Source: Planctomycetota bacterium (GTDB lineage Bacteria > Planctomycetota > SZUA-567 > H5-PLA8). Taken from it: a stretch of DNA of 54,535 nucleotides. The notes under the pieces were generated by a model that saw nothing but the letters and a program-made list of their open reading frames with translations, was not told the DNA's origin and did not search any database. Numbering within the stretch: the stretch's first letter is position 1; each line of letters starts with the position of its first letter. The stretch covers positions 1 through 54,535 of the forward strand of contig JAKLKQ010000047.1 in assembly GCA_023150555.1 (NCBI GenBank). Reading direction: 5' to 3'. A program made the position numbers and the translations under genes. Below, one piece after another: positions 1 to 7,915 of this stretch.

Positions 1-281
1 CCTGCATCGTGGCGCCTGGCCGAATCGGCAAGCGCAGCGTGGGCTTGGAAGTCCTCGACGGCAAGAAGCGGGTGCACGTCGGCAACGTGACGATTCCGGG
101 CAAGCAGCCGATCCCCAAGGCGGGCCAGATCGTCGAGACAAAGTACCTCTATGCCTACCCCGGCGGCAGCCTGTACCAGCCCGTCTACCTGGGCGTCCGG
201 AAGGACATTCTCGCCAGCGACTGCGTGATCGCGCAGTTGAAGTACCGCAGGGACGACGCTGACGCCGATGACGAGGCGTAA
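1..281 (+). CDS. C-terminal fragment of an ATP-dependent DNA ligase-like protein (5' end outside the window)
   Basis: The frame is open from the window edge (first full codon at position 3), so the gene begins before the window. The visible ~92 residues include KRSVGLEVLDG, GNVTIPG and YLYAYPGGSLYQPVYLG. This resembles the OB-fold C-terminus of small ATP-dependent DNA ligases and LigD-type ligase domains, where the VRYLYA...GGSLYQPVYLG block precedes R-x-D. The acidic tail (DDADADDEA) is unremarkable. A GTG at position 9 could in principle start a short protein, but similarity continues up to the edge, so truncation by the window is likelier. The catalytic nucleotidyltransferase domain is not visible, so the assignment rests on the OB domain alone. 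Confidence 0.55.
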   Translation, partial: CIVAPGRIGKRSVGLEVLDGKKRVHVGNVTIPGKQPIPKAGQIVETKYLYAYPGGSLYQPVYLGVRKDILASDCVIAQLKYRRDDADADDEA

Positions 282-384
282 GTTCGCGATTCCAAGCAGG
301 CCGCTGTGCACCGCAACCGCTGCAATCCCTCATCCTTGATCGTTCCCATCCATCGCAGCTCACCTTTCCAATCGGGAGAAACCC

Positions 385-516
385 ATGAAACGAAAGCTCA
401 GGAAGTTCGCTGCCGCGCTTCTGGTCGTCGTGGCGCGAGCCGTCGCCGAGGAGATCCTGACTCGCACCCTGCGGCGGCGCGGCGCGTCCCGTCGGACGCC
501 GCGGGGGTCAGCATGA
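385..516 (+). CDS. Small basic hydrophobic protein, 43 aa
   Basis: ATG at 385 follows a GGGAG ribosome-binding site at 374-378. The 43-residue product has a basic start (MKRKLRK), a short hydrophobic stretch (FAAALLVVVARAVA) and an Arg-rich tail. Its stop overlaps the next start in an ATGA (513-516), the usual sign of translational coupling. No family is recognised. The hydrophobic stretch is too short to be a confident membrane helix. Support comes from the ribosome-binding site and overlap only, so this may be a leader peptide for the next gene rather than a functional protein. Confidence 0.4.
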   Translation: MKRKLRKFAAALLVVVARAVAEEILTRTLRRRGASRRTPRGSA

Positions 517-767
517 AACGGACGCCATCTCGCCAACGGCCGCGAAAGGGCGTCGCATGCCCGGTCTGCGGCAACGCCAACCATTTCGCCGTCTACGTCG
601 CAACTTTAAAGGTCCACCACATGGCACAGCACGCGCCAGGCAGGTGGCGCCGGACTTCTGGTGAACCCAAACGGCACGACAGGTCGCTACCGCTGTTGCT
701 GGTCTGCGAGAGCTGCGCCTACCCGCTGGGCGCCGTGCCGGCCAGCGTCCTGAAGGTCCTGCCCTAA
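513..767 (+). CDS. Small zinc-ribbon-like protein, 84 aa
   Basis: The chosen ATG at 513 overlaps the stop of the preceding 43-aa frame (ATGA). The frame is open further upstream to 306, but there is no good ribosome-binding site there. The product contains CPVCGN near residues 16-21 and CESC near residue 66, a CX2C...CX2C pattern typical of zinc ribbons, separated by a basic His-containing segment. The function is unknown. It lies in the island upstream of a perfect 28-bp palindrome, so it may end a short transcript. An HNH-like or transcription-associated ribbon cannot be told apart from sequence alone. Confidence 0.5.
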   Translation: MKRTPSRQRPRKGVACPVCGNANHFAVYVATLKVHHMAQHAPGRWRRTSGEPKRHDRSLPLLLVCESCAYPLGAVPASVLKVLP

Positions 768-772
768 CCTTC

Positions 773-800
773 GAAATTCCCCAAAATTTTGGGGAATTTC
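773..800. promoter_or_regulatory. Perfect 28-bp palindrome
   Basis: Two 14-nt arms, GAAATTCCCCAAAA and its exact reverse complement, meet with no spacer, 7 nt after the stop of the zinc-ribbon gene and 35 nt before the next start. With no loop and no U-run it is a poor intrinsic terminator. Dyad symmetry of this length suits an operator or a cruciform, possibly controlling the gene at 835. Confidence 0.6.
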
Positions 801-834
801 CAACCCGTACATTTTCGCATCAGGAGAGTCAACT

Positions 835-1848
835 ATGCGCACCATTGAACAGATAGGGACCGTTTTCTTCTTGGACGGGCTGGTGCCCGTCACGACCGAC
901 CGCGTGCGGGCATCGCTGGAGAAGTCTGGCCTGGATCCCCAGGCCGCCCGCGACCTGGCCAAGCGCTTCTGCTTCTCCAGGGCCAAGAACAAGTTGCGCG
1001 ACGAGGGCTTGATTGACGAGGTCAGCGAGACGCCTTCGCGCTGGACCTGGCAGCTCAGCCGGCGCTACCGCGAGGCCAACCGGCTGGGCTACGAGTTCGA
1101 GGCTTCTTTCTGGTTCGACAAGGCAGCCCAAGCCGTGGGCGCTGACAACGCCCTGCTGCTGGAGAAAGTCCAGGGCCTGTTCGCCAAGTACGGCGCCCTG
1201 TACCTGGCCACCGACGTCACCAAGGTCGTGCGGCGGATCTTCGACGCCCAGAAGGGACTGGTGCGGCTGCGACACGCCGGTGCGGTGTACTTCGTTCCCC
1301 GCGAGAACCGCGCCCTGATGGAAAAGGTTGTGGCTTTCGTGGAAGGGCTTGGCGGCGAGTGCGTGACCGTGCCGGTCGGTCCTGAGAACACCATGGTCCG
1401 CGACAAGGCTCTCCAGATGCTTGTGGAGGCTGTTCGGACAGACGTGGGCCGCATCGTCGCCGAGATGCGCGAATTGCAGGTCAGCGGCCATGACCTGACC
1501 AAGCGCAAAGCCCGCAACCGATGGAAAGAGCTGGGTGCGCAGCTGGAACGGGTGCGGACCTTCGCACGAAGCCTGTCGGCCGATGCCGAGGGCCTGCTCA
1601 ACCAGATCCGCGTCAATGAACTCGACTTGGCCCTGGTGGCCAAGGCGGACCTCGACGTCATCGCCGCCCTGGCCCACGCGGGCAAGGTCAACGGCGCCTT
1701 GGGCCAGATCGTCCAGACCGCCTACGAGGGCGAGCTGCCCACGATCCGCTCACCGCGGGTACGGGCGGCGCAGGTGCTGCTGGAGGCGCCGGCCACGCTG
1801 CAACTGCCGGCGGTGGGCGTGGCAAGAGCGCCGGTGCTGGAAGCCTGA
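835..1848 (+). CDS. Conserved hypothetical island protein, 337 aa
   Basis: ATG at 835 is preceded by AGGAGAG (822-828). The protein opens with MRTIEQIGTVFFLDGLVPVT and continues with an HTH-like helical region (about 25-75) containing SRAKNKLRDEGLI. A middle segment ends in VRLRHAGAVYFVPRE (about 140-160), and a long helical, Arg/Glu-rich second half follows (about 185-280). It reminds me of the poorly characterised DUF6744 proteins found in phages and islands, but I cannot confirm that. No catalytic motif is visible. Function is unknown; DNA binding would fit the helical, basic composition. Confidence 0.6.
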   Translation: MRTIEQIGTVFFLDGLVPVTTDRVRASLEKSGLDPQAARDLAKRFCFSRAKNKLRDEGLIDEVSETPSRWTWQLSRRYREANRLGYEFEASFWFDKAAQAVGADNALLLEKVQGLFAKYGALYLATDVTKVVRRIFDAQKGLVRLRHAGAVYFVPRENRALMEKVVAFVEGLGGECVTVPVGPENTMVRDKALQMLVEAVRTDVGRIVAEMRELQVSGHDLTKRKARNRWKELGAQLERVRTFARSLSADAEGLLNQIRVNELDLALVAKADLDVIAALAHAGKVNGALGQIVQTAYEGELPTIRSPRVRAAQVLLEAPATLQLPAVGVARAPVLEA

Positions 1849-2237
1849 TCCCCTCCCTTTGCCGCTGGAAGAGCAGACACCGAGACCCCCTTATATAAGG
1901 AGGCGGGCGTGGACCATCGCCCCGGGTCAAACCAGTAACACCAAGCCACAACACGGATTATGGCTTCTGACGGCCATCGGCGTTGGTGCGCCGGCGGCCT
2001 TGGATTCAGGGTCTGTTAGTGGGAAGTGGCCTCATTTTTCGGGGCTTTCGCTCACGAATTCGGCGCGTTCGGTTCAAAATTCGTGACTGATCGGCCCGAA
2101 TTCTGGGGCATCCCTGCCGAAATCACTGCCCCCCCCTCAGTATTCTGGACCCTACGAAGCCCGTGATCGAAGTCCCCAGGGACCGCGGTGCACGCGGTCC
2201 CATCCACCAACTCTTCCAACCGCACGAGGAGGCCCAC
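1849..2237. other. 389-bp noncoding stretch with one inverted repeat
   Basis: There is no convincing gene here. It contains TATATAAGGAGG near 1893-1904, a ribosome-binding-site-like sequence followed only by a few codons, and an 8-bp perfect inverted repeat CACGAATT (2053-2060) / AATTCGTG (2078-2085) with a 17-nt spacer. The ATPase gene start at 2238 has its own AGGAGG at 2227-2232. The stretch probably holds the promoter of the ATPase/DUF1257/DUF2997 module, but no clear -35/-10 pair stands out. Confidence 0.4.
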
Positions 2238-3797
2238 ATGTTGGCCATGCAAGTCCTATTGGCCGCGCTCAAGGCGCGGCTCCCTGGCGTTCACCTGCGT
2301 ACCCTTGAAGAAGCCCGGGCCCTGGAGGCCCTGCGCCAGGCCGTCACCGCCGTCTCGGGGCAACTCGTACCCCGCGTCCTGTGGCGGTGGTCCTCGGCGT
2401 CAGGATTGCACCGACTATCTCCTGACCCCGACCAGCCCAGCCAGCCGCTGCAGGAACCCTGCGGGCTCGACGAAGCGTTGGCACAGTTCCGCAAGACCGC
2501 CGACAACGTCGTGCTTGCCTTGTTGGATCCGTGGGCCGAGCTTTCGAATCCCTTCTTCGTCAGAGCCCTGCGGGAGGCGCTGAGCCATGCCAGAGGCTCT
2601 GGCAAAGCCCTTGTCCTGGTCGGCCGCGACTGGAAGGTTCCGGCCGAGTTGCAGGCGGACCTGTTCATTTCCGACCTGCCGCTGCCTTCCAGGGCAGAGC
2701 TGACCGAGTACATCCAGTCGCTGGCCGTGCTCTACCGCGAGCAACTCGCCGACAAAGTCGCCATCGACGACACCGCCCTGCCGGAGTTGGCCAGGGCGTG
2801 CCAGGGCCTGACCCTTGACGAGACGCGCAGCCTGGTCGCGCTGTCGTTGGTCAGCTTTAGGGCGCTCGGAACCGACGCGATCCGGTTAGCTATCCGCGAG
2901 AAGCGCCAGATCGTCCGCAGGGGCGGCGTGCTGGAGTACGAGGAACCGGACCGTTCCATGGGCGACGTGGGCGGGCTGGAGCACCTGAAGAGCTGGGTGG
3001 TTAAGAGGACTAGTCTCTTTAACGAGGCGGCCCGGAAGGCCGGCATTCATCCGCCGAAGGGCCTGCTGCTGGTCGGGGTGCCGGGGACTGGCAAGACCCT
3101 GGCTGCCCGCGCCATCGCCGCGGCGTGGAACCTCCCCCTGGTGCGGCTCGACGCTGGCCGCCTGTACGGCTCCCTGGTCGGGGAGTCCGAGAGCAACCTG
3201 CGCCAGGCGATACGTACCGCGGAAGCCATTGCCCCTGCCGTCATCCTGGTCGACGAGATCGAGAAGGCGTTCGGGCAAGGGGGCGGGCTGGACGGCGGCA
3301 CGGCCCAGAGAGTCTTCGGTGCGCTGCTGACCTGGCTGTCGGACAAGAAGGCGGAGTGCTTTGTCGTGGCCACCGCAAACGAAGTCGGTGCCTTGCCGCC
3401 CGAGCTGCTCCGGAAAGGCCGGTTTGACGAGATCTTCGCCGTCGACCTGCCCGGAGCCGCGGCAAGGACCGAGATCCTGCGCATCCACCTTGCATTGGCC
3501 GGCCAGGCGCTGAAGCCGGCGGACCTGGGCGACATCGGGCGGGCCTGCGCGGGCTACACCGGAGCTGAGCTGGAGGCGGCGGTGCAGGCAGCGCTCATCG
3601 AAGCCTTCCATGACGGGCAGCGGGCGGTCAGTGCTGCCGACCTGCTGAAGGCCATCCAGGCAACGGTGCCGCTGTCCAGGACTATGGCCGAGAAGATCGA
3701 CAGCCTGCGGGACTGGTGCCGGTCCGGCCGGGCCGTGGCGGCTGGCGCGGCCATGGAGGCTGACGGGTTGAACCGGGCAGTCTCCGTCGAGGTCTGA
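2238..3797 (+). CDS. Ycf46-like AAA+ ATPase
   Basis: The start is placed at ATG 2238 because AGGAGG lies 5 nt upstream, giving 519 aa; an open GTG 75 nt earlier has no such site. The N-terminal ~230 residues are a degenerate Ycf46-type domain. The AAA core follows: GVPGTGKT Walker A (280-287), VILVDEIE Walker B with Asp339/Glu340, and ATANEVGALPPELLRKGRFDEIF, which supplies sensor 1 and an arginine-finger-like region. This order and GRFDEIF match Ycf46, an ATPase of plastids and cyanobacteria whose substrate is unsettled. DUF1257 and DUF2997 genes follow directly, as in cyanobacteria, so the three probably act together. Location should be cytoplasmic. Confidence 0.85.
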   Translation: MLAMQVLLAALKARLPGVHLRTLEEARALEALRQAVTAVSGQLVPRVLWRWSSASGLHRLSPDPDQPSQPLQEPCGLDEALAQFRKTADNVVLALLDPWAELSNPFFVRALREALSHARGSGKALVLVGRDWKVPAELQADLFISDLPLPSRAELTEYIQSLAVLYREQLADKVAIDDTALPELARACQGLTLDETRSLVALSLVSFRALGTDAIRLAIREKRQIVRRGGVLEYEEPDRSMGDVGGLEHLKSWVVKRTSLFNEAARKAGIHPPKGLLLVGVPGTGKTLAARAIAAAWNLPLVRLDAGRLYGSLVGESESNLRQAIRTAEAIAPAVILVDEIEKAFGQGGGLDGGTAQRVFGALLTWLSDKKAECFVVATANEVGALPPELLRKGRFDEIFAVDLPGAAARTEILRIHLALAGQALKPADLGDIGRACAGYTGAELEAAVQAALIEAFHDGQRAVSAADLLKAIQATVPLSRTMAEKIDSLRDWCRSGRAVAAGAAMEADGLNRAVSVEV

Positions 3798-3863
3798 ACA
3801 ACCCCACACCCACTGCACGGCCCGGTGGTTATCCGCCGGGCCGGTGCGCTACAGGAGGTGCCG

Positions 3864-4223
3864 ATGAGTCATATCGCAACCGTGAAGGTTAAGCTGAAGG
3901 ACTTGGCCGTGCTGGCCGAGGTATGCGGGGACCTTGGAGTCCCGTACGATCTCGGTCAGCCCGAGGTCCGGCTGTACTCGGGGACCGTCAAAGCCGCGGC
4001 ATGCTTCCACCTGAAAGGGTGGCTGTACCCGGTGGCCGTGCTCCGGGACGGCACGGTTAATTTCGACAACTACAACGGCGCCTGGGGCGCCACCGGCGAG
4101 CTGCACAAGGTCCTGCGGGGCTACGCCGAGCGCGTCGCCAATAACCACGCCCGCCGCATGGGCGCCGCCGTGAGCCGGGAAGAACGCGCCGACGGCACCG
4201 TCGTCCTGCGCCTGCGGACCTGA
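3864..4223 (+). CDS. DUF1257 (Ycf35-like) protein
   Basis: ATG 3864 follows AGGAGG (3853-3858). The 119-aa product begins MSHIATVKVKLKDLAVLAEVC and contains DGTVNFDNYNGAWG, matching the small alpha/beta DUF1257 family, known as Ycf35 in algal plastids and common in cyanobacteria. The biochemical role is unknown. It lies 66 nt after the Ycf46-like ATPase and 31 nt before the DUF2997 gene, all in one direction, so co-transcription is likely. A second-half segment (ELHKVLRGYAERVANNHARRMG) is helical and basic. It may be a partner or adaptor of the ATPase (inference from conserved neighbourhood). Confidence 0.82.
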   Translation: MSHIATVKVKLKDLAVLAEVCGDLGVPYDLGQPEVRLYSGTVKAAACFHLKGWLYPVAVLRDGTVNFDNYNGAWGATGELHKVLRGYAERVANNHARRMGAAVSREERADGTVVLRLRT

Positions 4224-4254
4224 ACCCCGTTGCCACCAGCTACTGGAGGAATCC

Positions 4255-4449
4255 ATGCTACGCCAGATCGTTGTGACGATCGCACCTGACGGCGCGGTCG
4301 AGGTGAAGGTGGAGGGGCATGCCGGGCCAGGCTGCCGGGACCTGACCCGGGCCCTTGAAGCCGACCTCGGCCAGACCGAGCACGACCGCTGGACGGCCGA
4401 GTACCACCAGCCCGAGCGCCAGGACGACCGGCAGCAGGCCGGACGGTGA
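4255..4449 (+). CDS. DUF2997 family small protein, 64 aa
   Basis: ATG 4255 follows TGGAGGA (4244-4250). The product starts MLRQIVVTIAPDGAVEVKVEGHAGPGCRDLTRALEA. This is the pattern of DUF2997: a beta hairpin built on I-x-P-D-G, then G-x-G-C-x-x-L-T with a conserved Cys. Such proteins accompany DUF1257 and Ycf46-like ATPases. The Gln/Asp/Arg-rich tail is variable. The fold is ubiquitin-like in size, but no carrier function should be assumed because there is no C-terminal GG. Confidence 0.78.
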   Translation: MLRQIVVTIAPDGAVEVKVEGHAGPGCRDLTRALEADLGQTEHDRWTAEYHQPERQDDRQQAGR

Positions 4450-4461
4450 GGGGAGGTACCT

Positions 4462-4761
4462 ATGGAACATCTGCTCGTGGTCCGGCCAGATGGCACGGTC
4501 GAATTCATCTACGACGACGAACTTCAGCCCCTGCTGGAGGCGGGGGACGGCAGGGTCCGGAGGGCCAGCCATGTCGAGCCCACCGATCAAGGCCACTGGC
4601 TGGCTGACTTGAGTCAGGTCGGCGGGCCGTGCCTGGGGCCGTTCCAGCTCCGGGCTGACGCGTTGGCTGCCGAAGTCGAGTACTTGCTCAGCCATGACTG
4701 GAACTCGATTGTGGCCAGTGATGTGCAGGCCGCTTCGGAAATGGACTCGTCACCGATCTAA
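4462..4761 (+). CDS. Conserved-looking small protein linked to the DUF1257/DUF2997 module, 99 aa
   Basis: ATG 4462 has GGGGAGG (4450-4456) just upstream and starts 12 nt after the DUF2997 stop, so it belongs to the same transcript. The protein reads MEHLLVVRPDGTVEFIYDDELQPLLEAG, then RRASHVEPTDQGHWLADLSQVGGPCLGPF. This alternates short beta strands with a His-Val-Glu-Pro motif and ends in a helical region (REEV-like) and a polar tail. I do not recognise a named family. Position and spacing suggest it is an accessory component of the ATPase module. Confidence 0.6.
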   Translation: MEHLLVVRPDGTVEFIYDDELQPLLEAGDGRVRRASHVEPTDQGHWLADLSQVGGPCLGPFQLRADALAAEVEYLLSHDWNSIVASDVQAASEMDSSPI

Positions 4762-4833
4762 TCCGGTAGCAAGGGCTATTTTTCAGGACTCCGGTTCGGT
4801 AGGATTAGGTTGGAGGGTAGAGGAGTCCTTGAC

Positions 4834-5361
4834 ATGGCCGAAGATCCGAAACCGAAGGATGGGAAGCCCGACGATGAGACCATTGCCGACGTCCTCCTGA
4901 AGAGCGCCCAGGCCGGAGACCTCAGCCGCGTCCCCAACGTCCTTTCCGGGCGTGGGATGCTTGCTTACGGGCCGAGAGACCAGCATTCGATCATCAGGAA
5001 GTGCATCGCGGCCTGTTCAGCCGGCGATACGTCCCATCTCGTCGATGCCCTATTCCGGAACATGCTCGAATTCGACGCGGCCCTCCTGCTGCGGGCTCAG
5101 ACCACGGCCCTTTATCTAATGAAGCGTGGCGACGAGCACACCGGTCCCGCGGTCAGGCAGCTCTCGAATGAGGCCGTCGAGGAGATCGAGCGGGTCGGGC
5201 GGATCGAGGAGCGGATCGTGTACCTGGTCCAGAGCATGGGAAAGCACAAGCGGGGGCCGGCACGGCGCAGCGGCAATGGCGGTGGAGGTGGCAAGCCCGT
5301 GCTGAAAATGACGGACTACCATCCCGGCGCCAAGGATGCCCCGGCCACCGGCGGTGAATAG
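4834..5361 (+). CDS. Hypothetical island protein, 175 aa
   Basis: ATG 4834 is preceded by GAGGAG (4820-4825); an in-frame TTG at 4810 is less likely. The acidic/basic N-terminus (MAEDPKPKDGKPDDETI) is followed by a helical core (residues 18-130) with no catalytic motif and a Gly-rich linker (GNGGGGGK, about 150). The tail reads KPVLKMTDYHPGAKDAPATGGE. The architecture, helical domain plus flexible basic tail, resembles small phage or island DNA-associated proteins, but no family is recognised. The next gene starts 2 nt after the stop, so the two are translationally linked. Confidence 0.55.
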   Translation: MAEDPKPKDGKPDDETIADVLLKSAQAGDLSRVPNVLSGRGMLAYGPRDQHSIIRKCIAACSAGDTSHLVDALFRNMLEFDAALLLRAQTTALYLMKRGDEHTGPAVRQLSNEAVEEIERVGRIEERIVYLVQSMGKHKRGPARRSGNGGGGGKPVLKMTDYHPGAKDAPATGGE

Positions 5362-5363
5362 CC

Positions 5364-5891
5364 ATGCTGGTCCACGAGCAGTTTTCCGAAGCCGAACTCT
5401 ATACACACATCCCGGCGCCTTACCTTGAGCGGCTCCAGGCCCTGCGGCCGATCCTGGAGAAGCAGGGCACGATACTGATCAGGCAGGGTCAGGACCGCCG
5501 GCAGGCGTTCTATCTGCGCTATCGTCAGCTTGTGCCGGACACCGGGCGGTGGGTCCATAGGGCCGTCGCCATGGGCGGGTGGGACGTGGGGCCATACGCC
5601 CGGCTGCTGCTGAAGAAGTGGAGGGCCGAGCGCAGAGCCAGACGCGCCGCTGAACTGAAGGCGATGGCCGAGGAAGCCCGGAAGGCGCGGCTGGAGGCCA
5701 GGGCACGCAGGGTCGAGCGCCAAATCATCCGGAAGATCCTGCCGGGCGGGAGGCTGTTCAAGCGCAACGCCATGAAGCAGTTTGACGAGGCGGCTGGCAA
5801 GAGTCCGCTGCACGCGCTTGGGTTCCTGCACGGCATCGATGGCATGCAGCCGCGTGGTCCTGGCAGGCCGAGGAAAGGCCGGCTGTGGTGA
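5364..5891 (+). CDS. Hypothetical basic, helical island protein, 175 aa
   Basis: It starts 2 nt after the preceding stop, in the same transcript. The first ~80 residues (EAELYTHIPAPYLERLQALRPILEKQ) look globular. Residues about 85-125 form a strongly charged Arg/Ala/Glu helix (RRARRAAELKAMAEEARKAR), probably coiled coil. The C-terminus is basic and Gly/Pro-rich (PRGPGRPRKGRLW), with an AT-hook-like GRPRKGR that could contact DNA. No enzymatic motif is visible and no family is recognised. The pair 4834-5891 may be a two-protein unit of the island. Confidence 0.52.
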   Translation: MLVHEQFSEAELYTHIPAPYLERLQALRPILEKQGTILIRQGQDRRQAFYLRYRQLVPDTGRWVHRAVAMGGWDVGPYARLLLKKWRAERRARRAAELKAMAEEARKARLEARARRVERQIIRKILPGGRLFKRNAMKQFDEAAGKSPLHALGFLHGIDGMQPRGPGRPRKGRLW

Positions 5892-6295
5892 CCGTCGCGA
5901 TAGCGCACACACGAGCGCCCTTACAGGCATAGTTTCAAAATACCAAAGGGGGCCTGATTTAACCGCAGGTGCAATTTGCCCCAGAAAATGGGATGCGAAC
6001 TGCGAACTGCAAGCTGCATCTTGACATTACCCATTGTCCGTGTACGTTCATGTCTACAGCAGCAAGGCGATAACATGCCATGAGAGCAGGTCGCTCGAAT
6101 AACTTTCGAGGAACAGAGCCGCAGGTAATCCGCGAGAACTAGAGCGCGCACAACCTCGGTCTGGTCGCCATTCCAAGCCTACAATTTGAGTTGTCCTTGA
6201 CGGCGCTTATTTAGCGTGCCGCTTCTGCTTGGGTATAGCCCTGCCTGGTTCCACACGCCATTCTCGCTCCTGCGGCCCCCTCGCGGTTCAAAGGA
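5892..6295. other. 404-bp intergenic stretch before the integration module
   Basis: No gene is supported here. A perfect TTGACA (6021-6026) with TACGTT (6043-6048) 16 nt further on is a possible sigma-70 promoter for the HTH-integrase pair, about 240 nt ahead of it. Around 5998-6016 the heptamer GCGAACT is repeated, which could be protein-binding repeats. Local base composition is more AT-rich than the neighbouring genes. Confidence 0.35.
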
Positions 6296-6685
6296 ATGAG
6301 CGCTGTGGAGGAAACCAAGGAGAAGGGACGTAAGAACACCCGGCAAGGAGATGATTCTGGCCCGTGCGAATCCGGGACTCATCCTCCGGATCACCCTGCG
6401 CTGGTCCAGAACCAGTTACAGCATATTGGTCTGTGCCTGAGTCCGTGGCACGTCGTTACCGAAGAGGATCTGGCCCGCGCACTCGGCAGACATCCCGTCA
6501 CCATTAAGCGCGCCGTTGAACGCGGCGAGCTTCCTCCGCCCGTCCGATTGATGGGCAAGCCGACGTGGACTGGCGCCGCAATCCTAAAGCACCTGGAATC
6601 CCGCCTCGAACAGGCTCAGGAAAGCGCAGACGTGTACAAGCGGCAACGCGCCGCATTCTCCAAACCCTCAAAAAATGAAAGGTGA
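6296..6685 (+). CDS. Excisionase-like HTH protein
   Basis: The 129-aa product has a disordered, polar first ~45 residues, then SPWHVVTEEDLARALGRHPVTIKRAVERGELPPPVRLMGKPTWTGAAILKHLESRLE. This is a MerR/excisionase-type winged helix-turn-helix with the usual 'x-x-GELPPPxRxxGKxxW' wing. Its stop overlaps the integrase start by one base (TGATG at 6683-6687), so the two are translationally coupled, the common arrangement for recombination directionality factors. The exact start is uncertain: ATG 6296 has AAGG almost touching it, and a downstream start would remove only the disordered part. It probably regulates excision or integrase expression. Confidence 0.7.
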   Translation: MSAVEETKEKGRKNTRQGDDSGPCESGTHPPDHPALVQNQLQHIGLCLSPWHVVTEEDLARALGRHPVTIKRAVERGELPPPVRLMGKPTWTGAAILKHLESRLEQAQESADVYKRQRAAFSKPSKNER

Positions 6686-7902
6686 TGCCCATGGCAGGCG
6701 TGCGCTCCCGCCCGCTTTGCAGCGGGCGTTACCAGGGTTGGTACTTGGCCTATGTTGGCACGGGGATGCCGATGCAACGCAAGTTCTTCACAGGGACCCA
6801 TGACCGAAGGGAGACGCTCAGGATTGCTCAGCGGCTGGAAGATGAGCAACATCAGATCAATCTGAACTATAGGCCGGCGCCGAAGGCAAGCGAGAAGCAC
6901 TTGAATCGACCGCTTGCTGGCGTCACGGAAGAGTACCTAGCCTGGGGTGAGTCCAGGGGCGGACGTGGTGGTCGGCCGTGGGGCCGGAAGCACGCGATTG
7001 AACGGCGCCGGTTCCTGACGTGGTGGATCAAACGTCTCGATCTTGAGGTTGTGAACGATCTGGTTACTGCACTGCCACGGGTCGATCAAACCCTGCATGT
7101 CCTGGAGAAGGACGGACGCACCGGAAAGACCCTCCAGCAGTATGCGGATGGCTTGGCGGCTTTCTGCCGGTGGTGTGTCGAACGTGGCTACCTGGAGGAG
7201 GATCCCCTGAAATCCCTCGGGGCTTTCGATACGTCGCCCAAGTTCGTCCGGCGTGCAATGACCCCGGAAGAGATTCACAATCTCTTGAAGACCTGCGCTC
7301 CACACCGGCGACTGGTGTACGAGGTCGCCTTCTGCTCAGGGCTTAGGGCCAATGAACTGCGCTCCTTGGAATTCAAGCACCTGGAGGTCGAAAGTTGCGG
7401 GTTGAGGTTGGAGCCCAGCTGGACCAAGAACCGCAAGCCCGGTTTTCAGCCTTTGTCGAAGTCCTTGGTAAAGCGTCTTCAGATGTTCCACCGCGGCGGT
7501 ACCGCCAAAGAACTGTATCGGTCGTTTAATGTTAAGGGGCGTTCAGTCAAGTCGGGCGTTTACAAGACGCATGTGCCGGCTGACCCGCTCTTGTACGTCC
7601 CTTCGCACCCTGCCCGTGACTTTAAGCAGGACCTGGAGGTGGCAGGTATCCCGGTTACGGCTCCGGGGGGAAGATTGGACTTCCACGCATGTCGGGTCGC
7701 GTACACAACCTTCGTCTTCGATGCCGGCGCGACGGTCAAGGAAGCTCAGGCGCTCGTTCGGCATCGAGATCCCAATCTCACAGCTAATGTGTACGGACGA
7801 ACAAGAGACGAGCGGCTCCACGAAGTTGCCGAGAATGTGGGCCGAATTCTAGAGCTGCCACCGAAGTCCCACCGAGGCCGCAGGAAGAGGTCACCTGGAT
7901 AG
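6685..7902 (+). CDS. int: Tyrosine recombinase / integrase
   Basis: ATG 6685 overlaps the stop of the HTH gene, giving 405 aa. The N-terminal part (to about 60) is an arm-type binding region and about 65-185 is a SAM-like core-binding domain (GKTLQQYADGLAAFCRWCVERGYLEEDPLKSL). The catalytic domain keeps the full set: Arg221 in CSGLRANEL, His334 and Arg337 in HACRVAY, His360 in VRHRDP and nucleophile Tyr370 in NVYGRT. It should catalyse site-specific integration and excision of the island. An att-like tmRNA/tRNA 3' end lies 1.0 kb downstream, supporting that role. The enzyme looks intact. Confidence 0.93.
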   Translation: MPMAGVRSRPLCSGRYQGWYLAYVGTGMPMQRKFFTGTHDRRETLRIAQRLEDEQHQINLNYRPAPKASEKHLNRPLAGVTEEYLAWGESRGGRGGRPWGRKHAIERRRFLTWWIKRLDLEVVNDLVTALPRVDQTLHVLEKDGRTGKTLQQYADGLAAFCRWCVERGYLEEDPLKSLGAFDTSPKFVRRAMTPEEIHNLLKTCAPHRRLVYEVAFCSGLRANELRSLEFKHLEVESCGLRLEPSWTKNRKPGFQPLSKSLVKRLQMFHRGGTAKELYRSFNVKGRSVKSGVYKTHVPADPLLYVPSHPARDFKQDLEVAGIPVTAPGGRLDFHACRVAYTTFVFDAGATVKEAQALVRHRDPNLTANVYGRTRDERLHEVAENVGRILELPPKSHRGRRKRSPG

Positions 7903-7915
7903 GGGAGTGAAAGGC

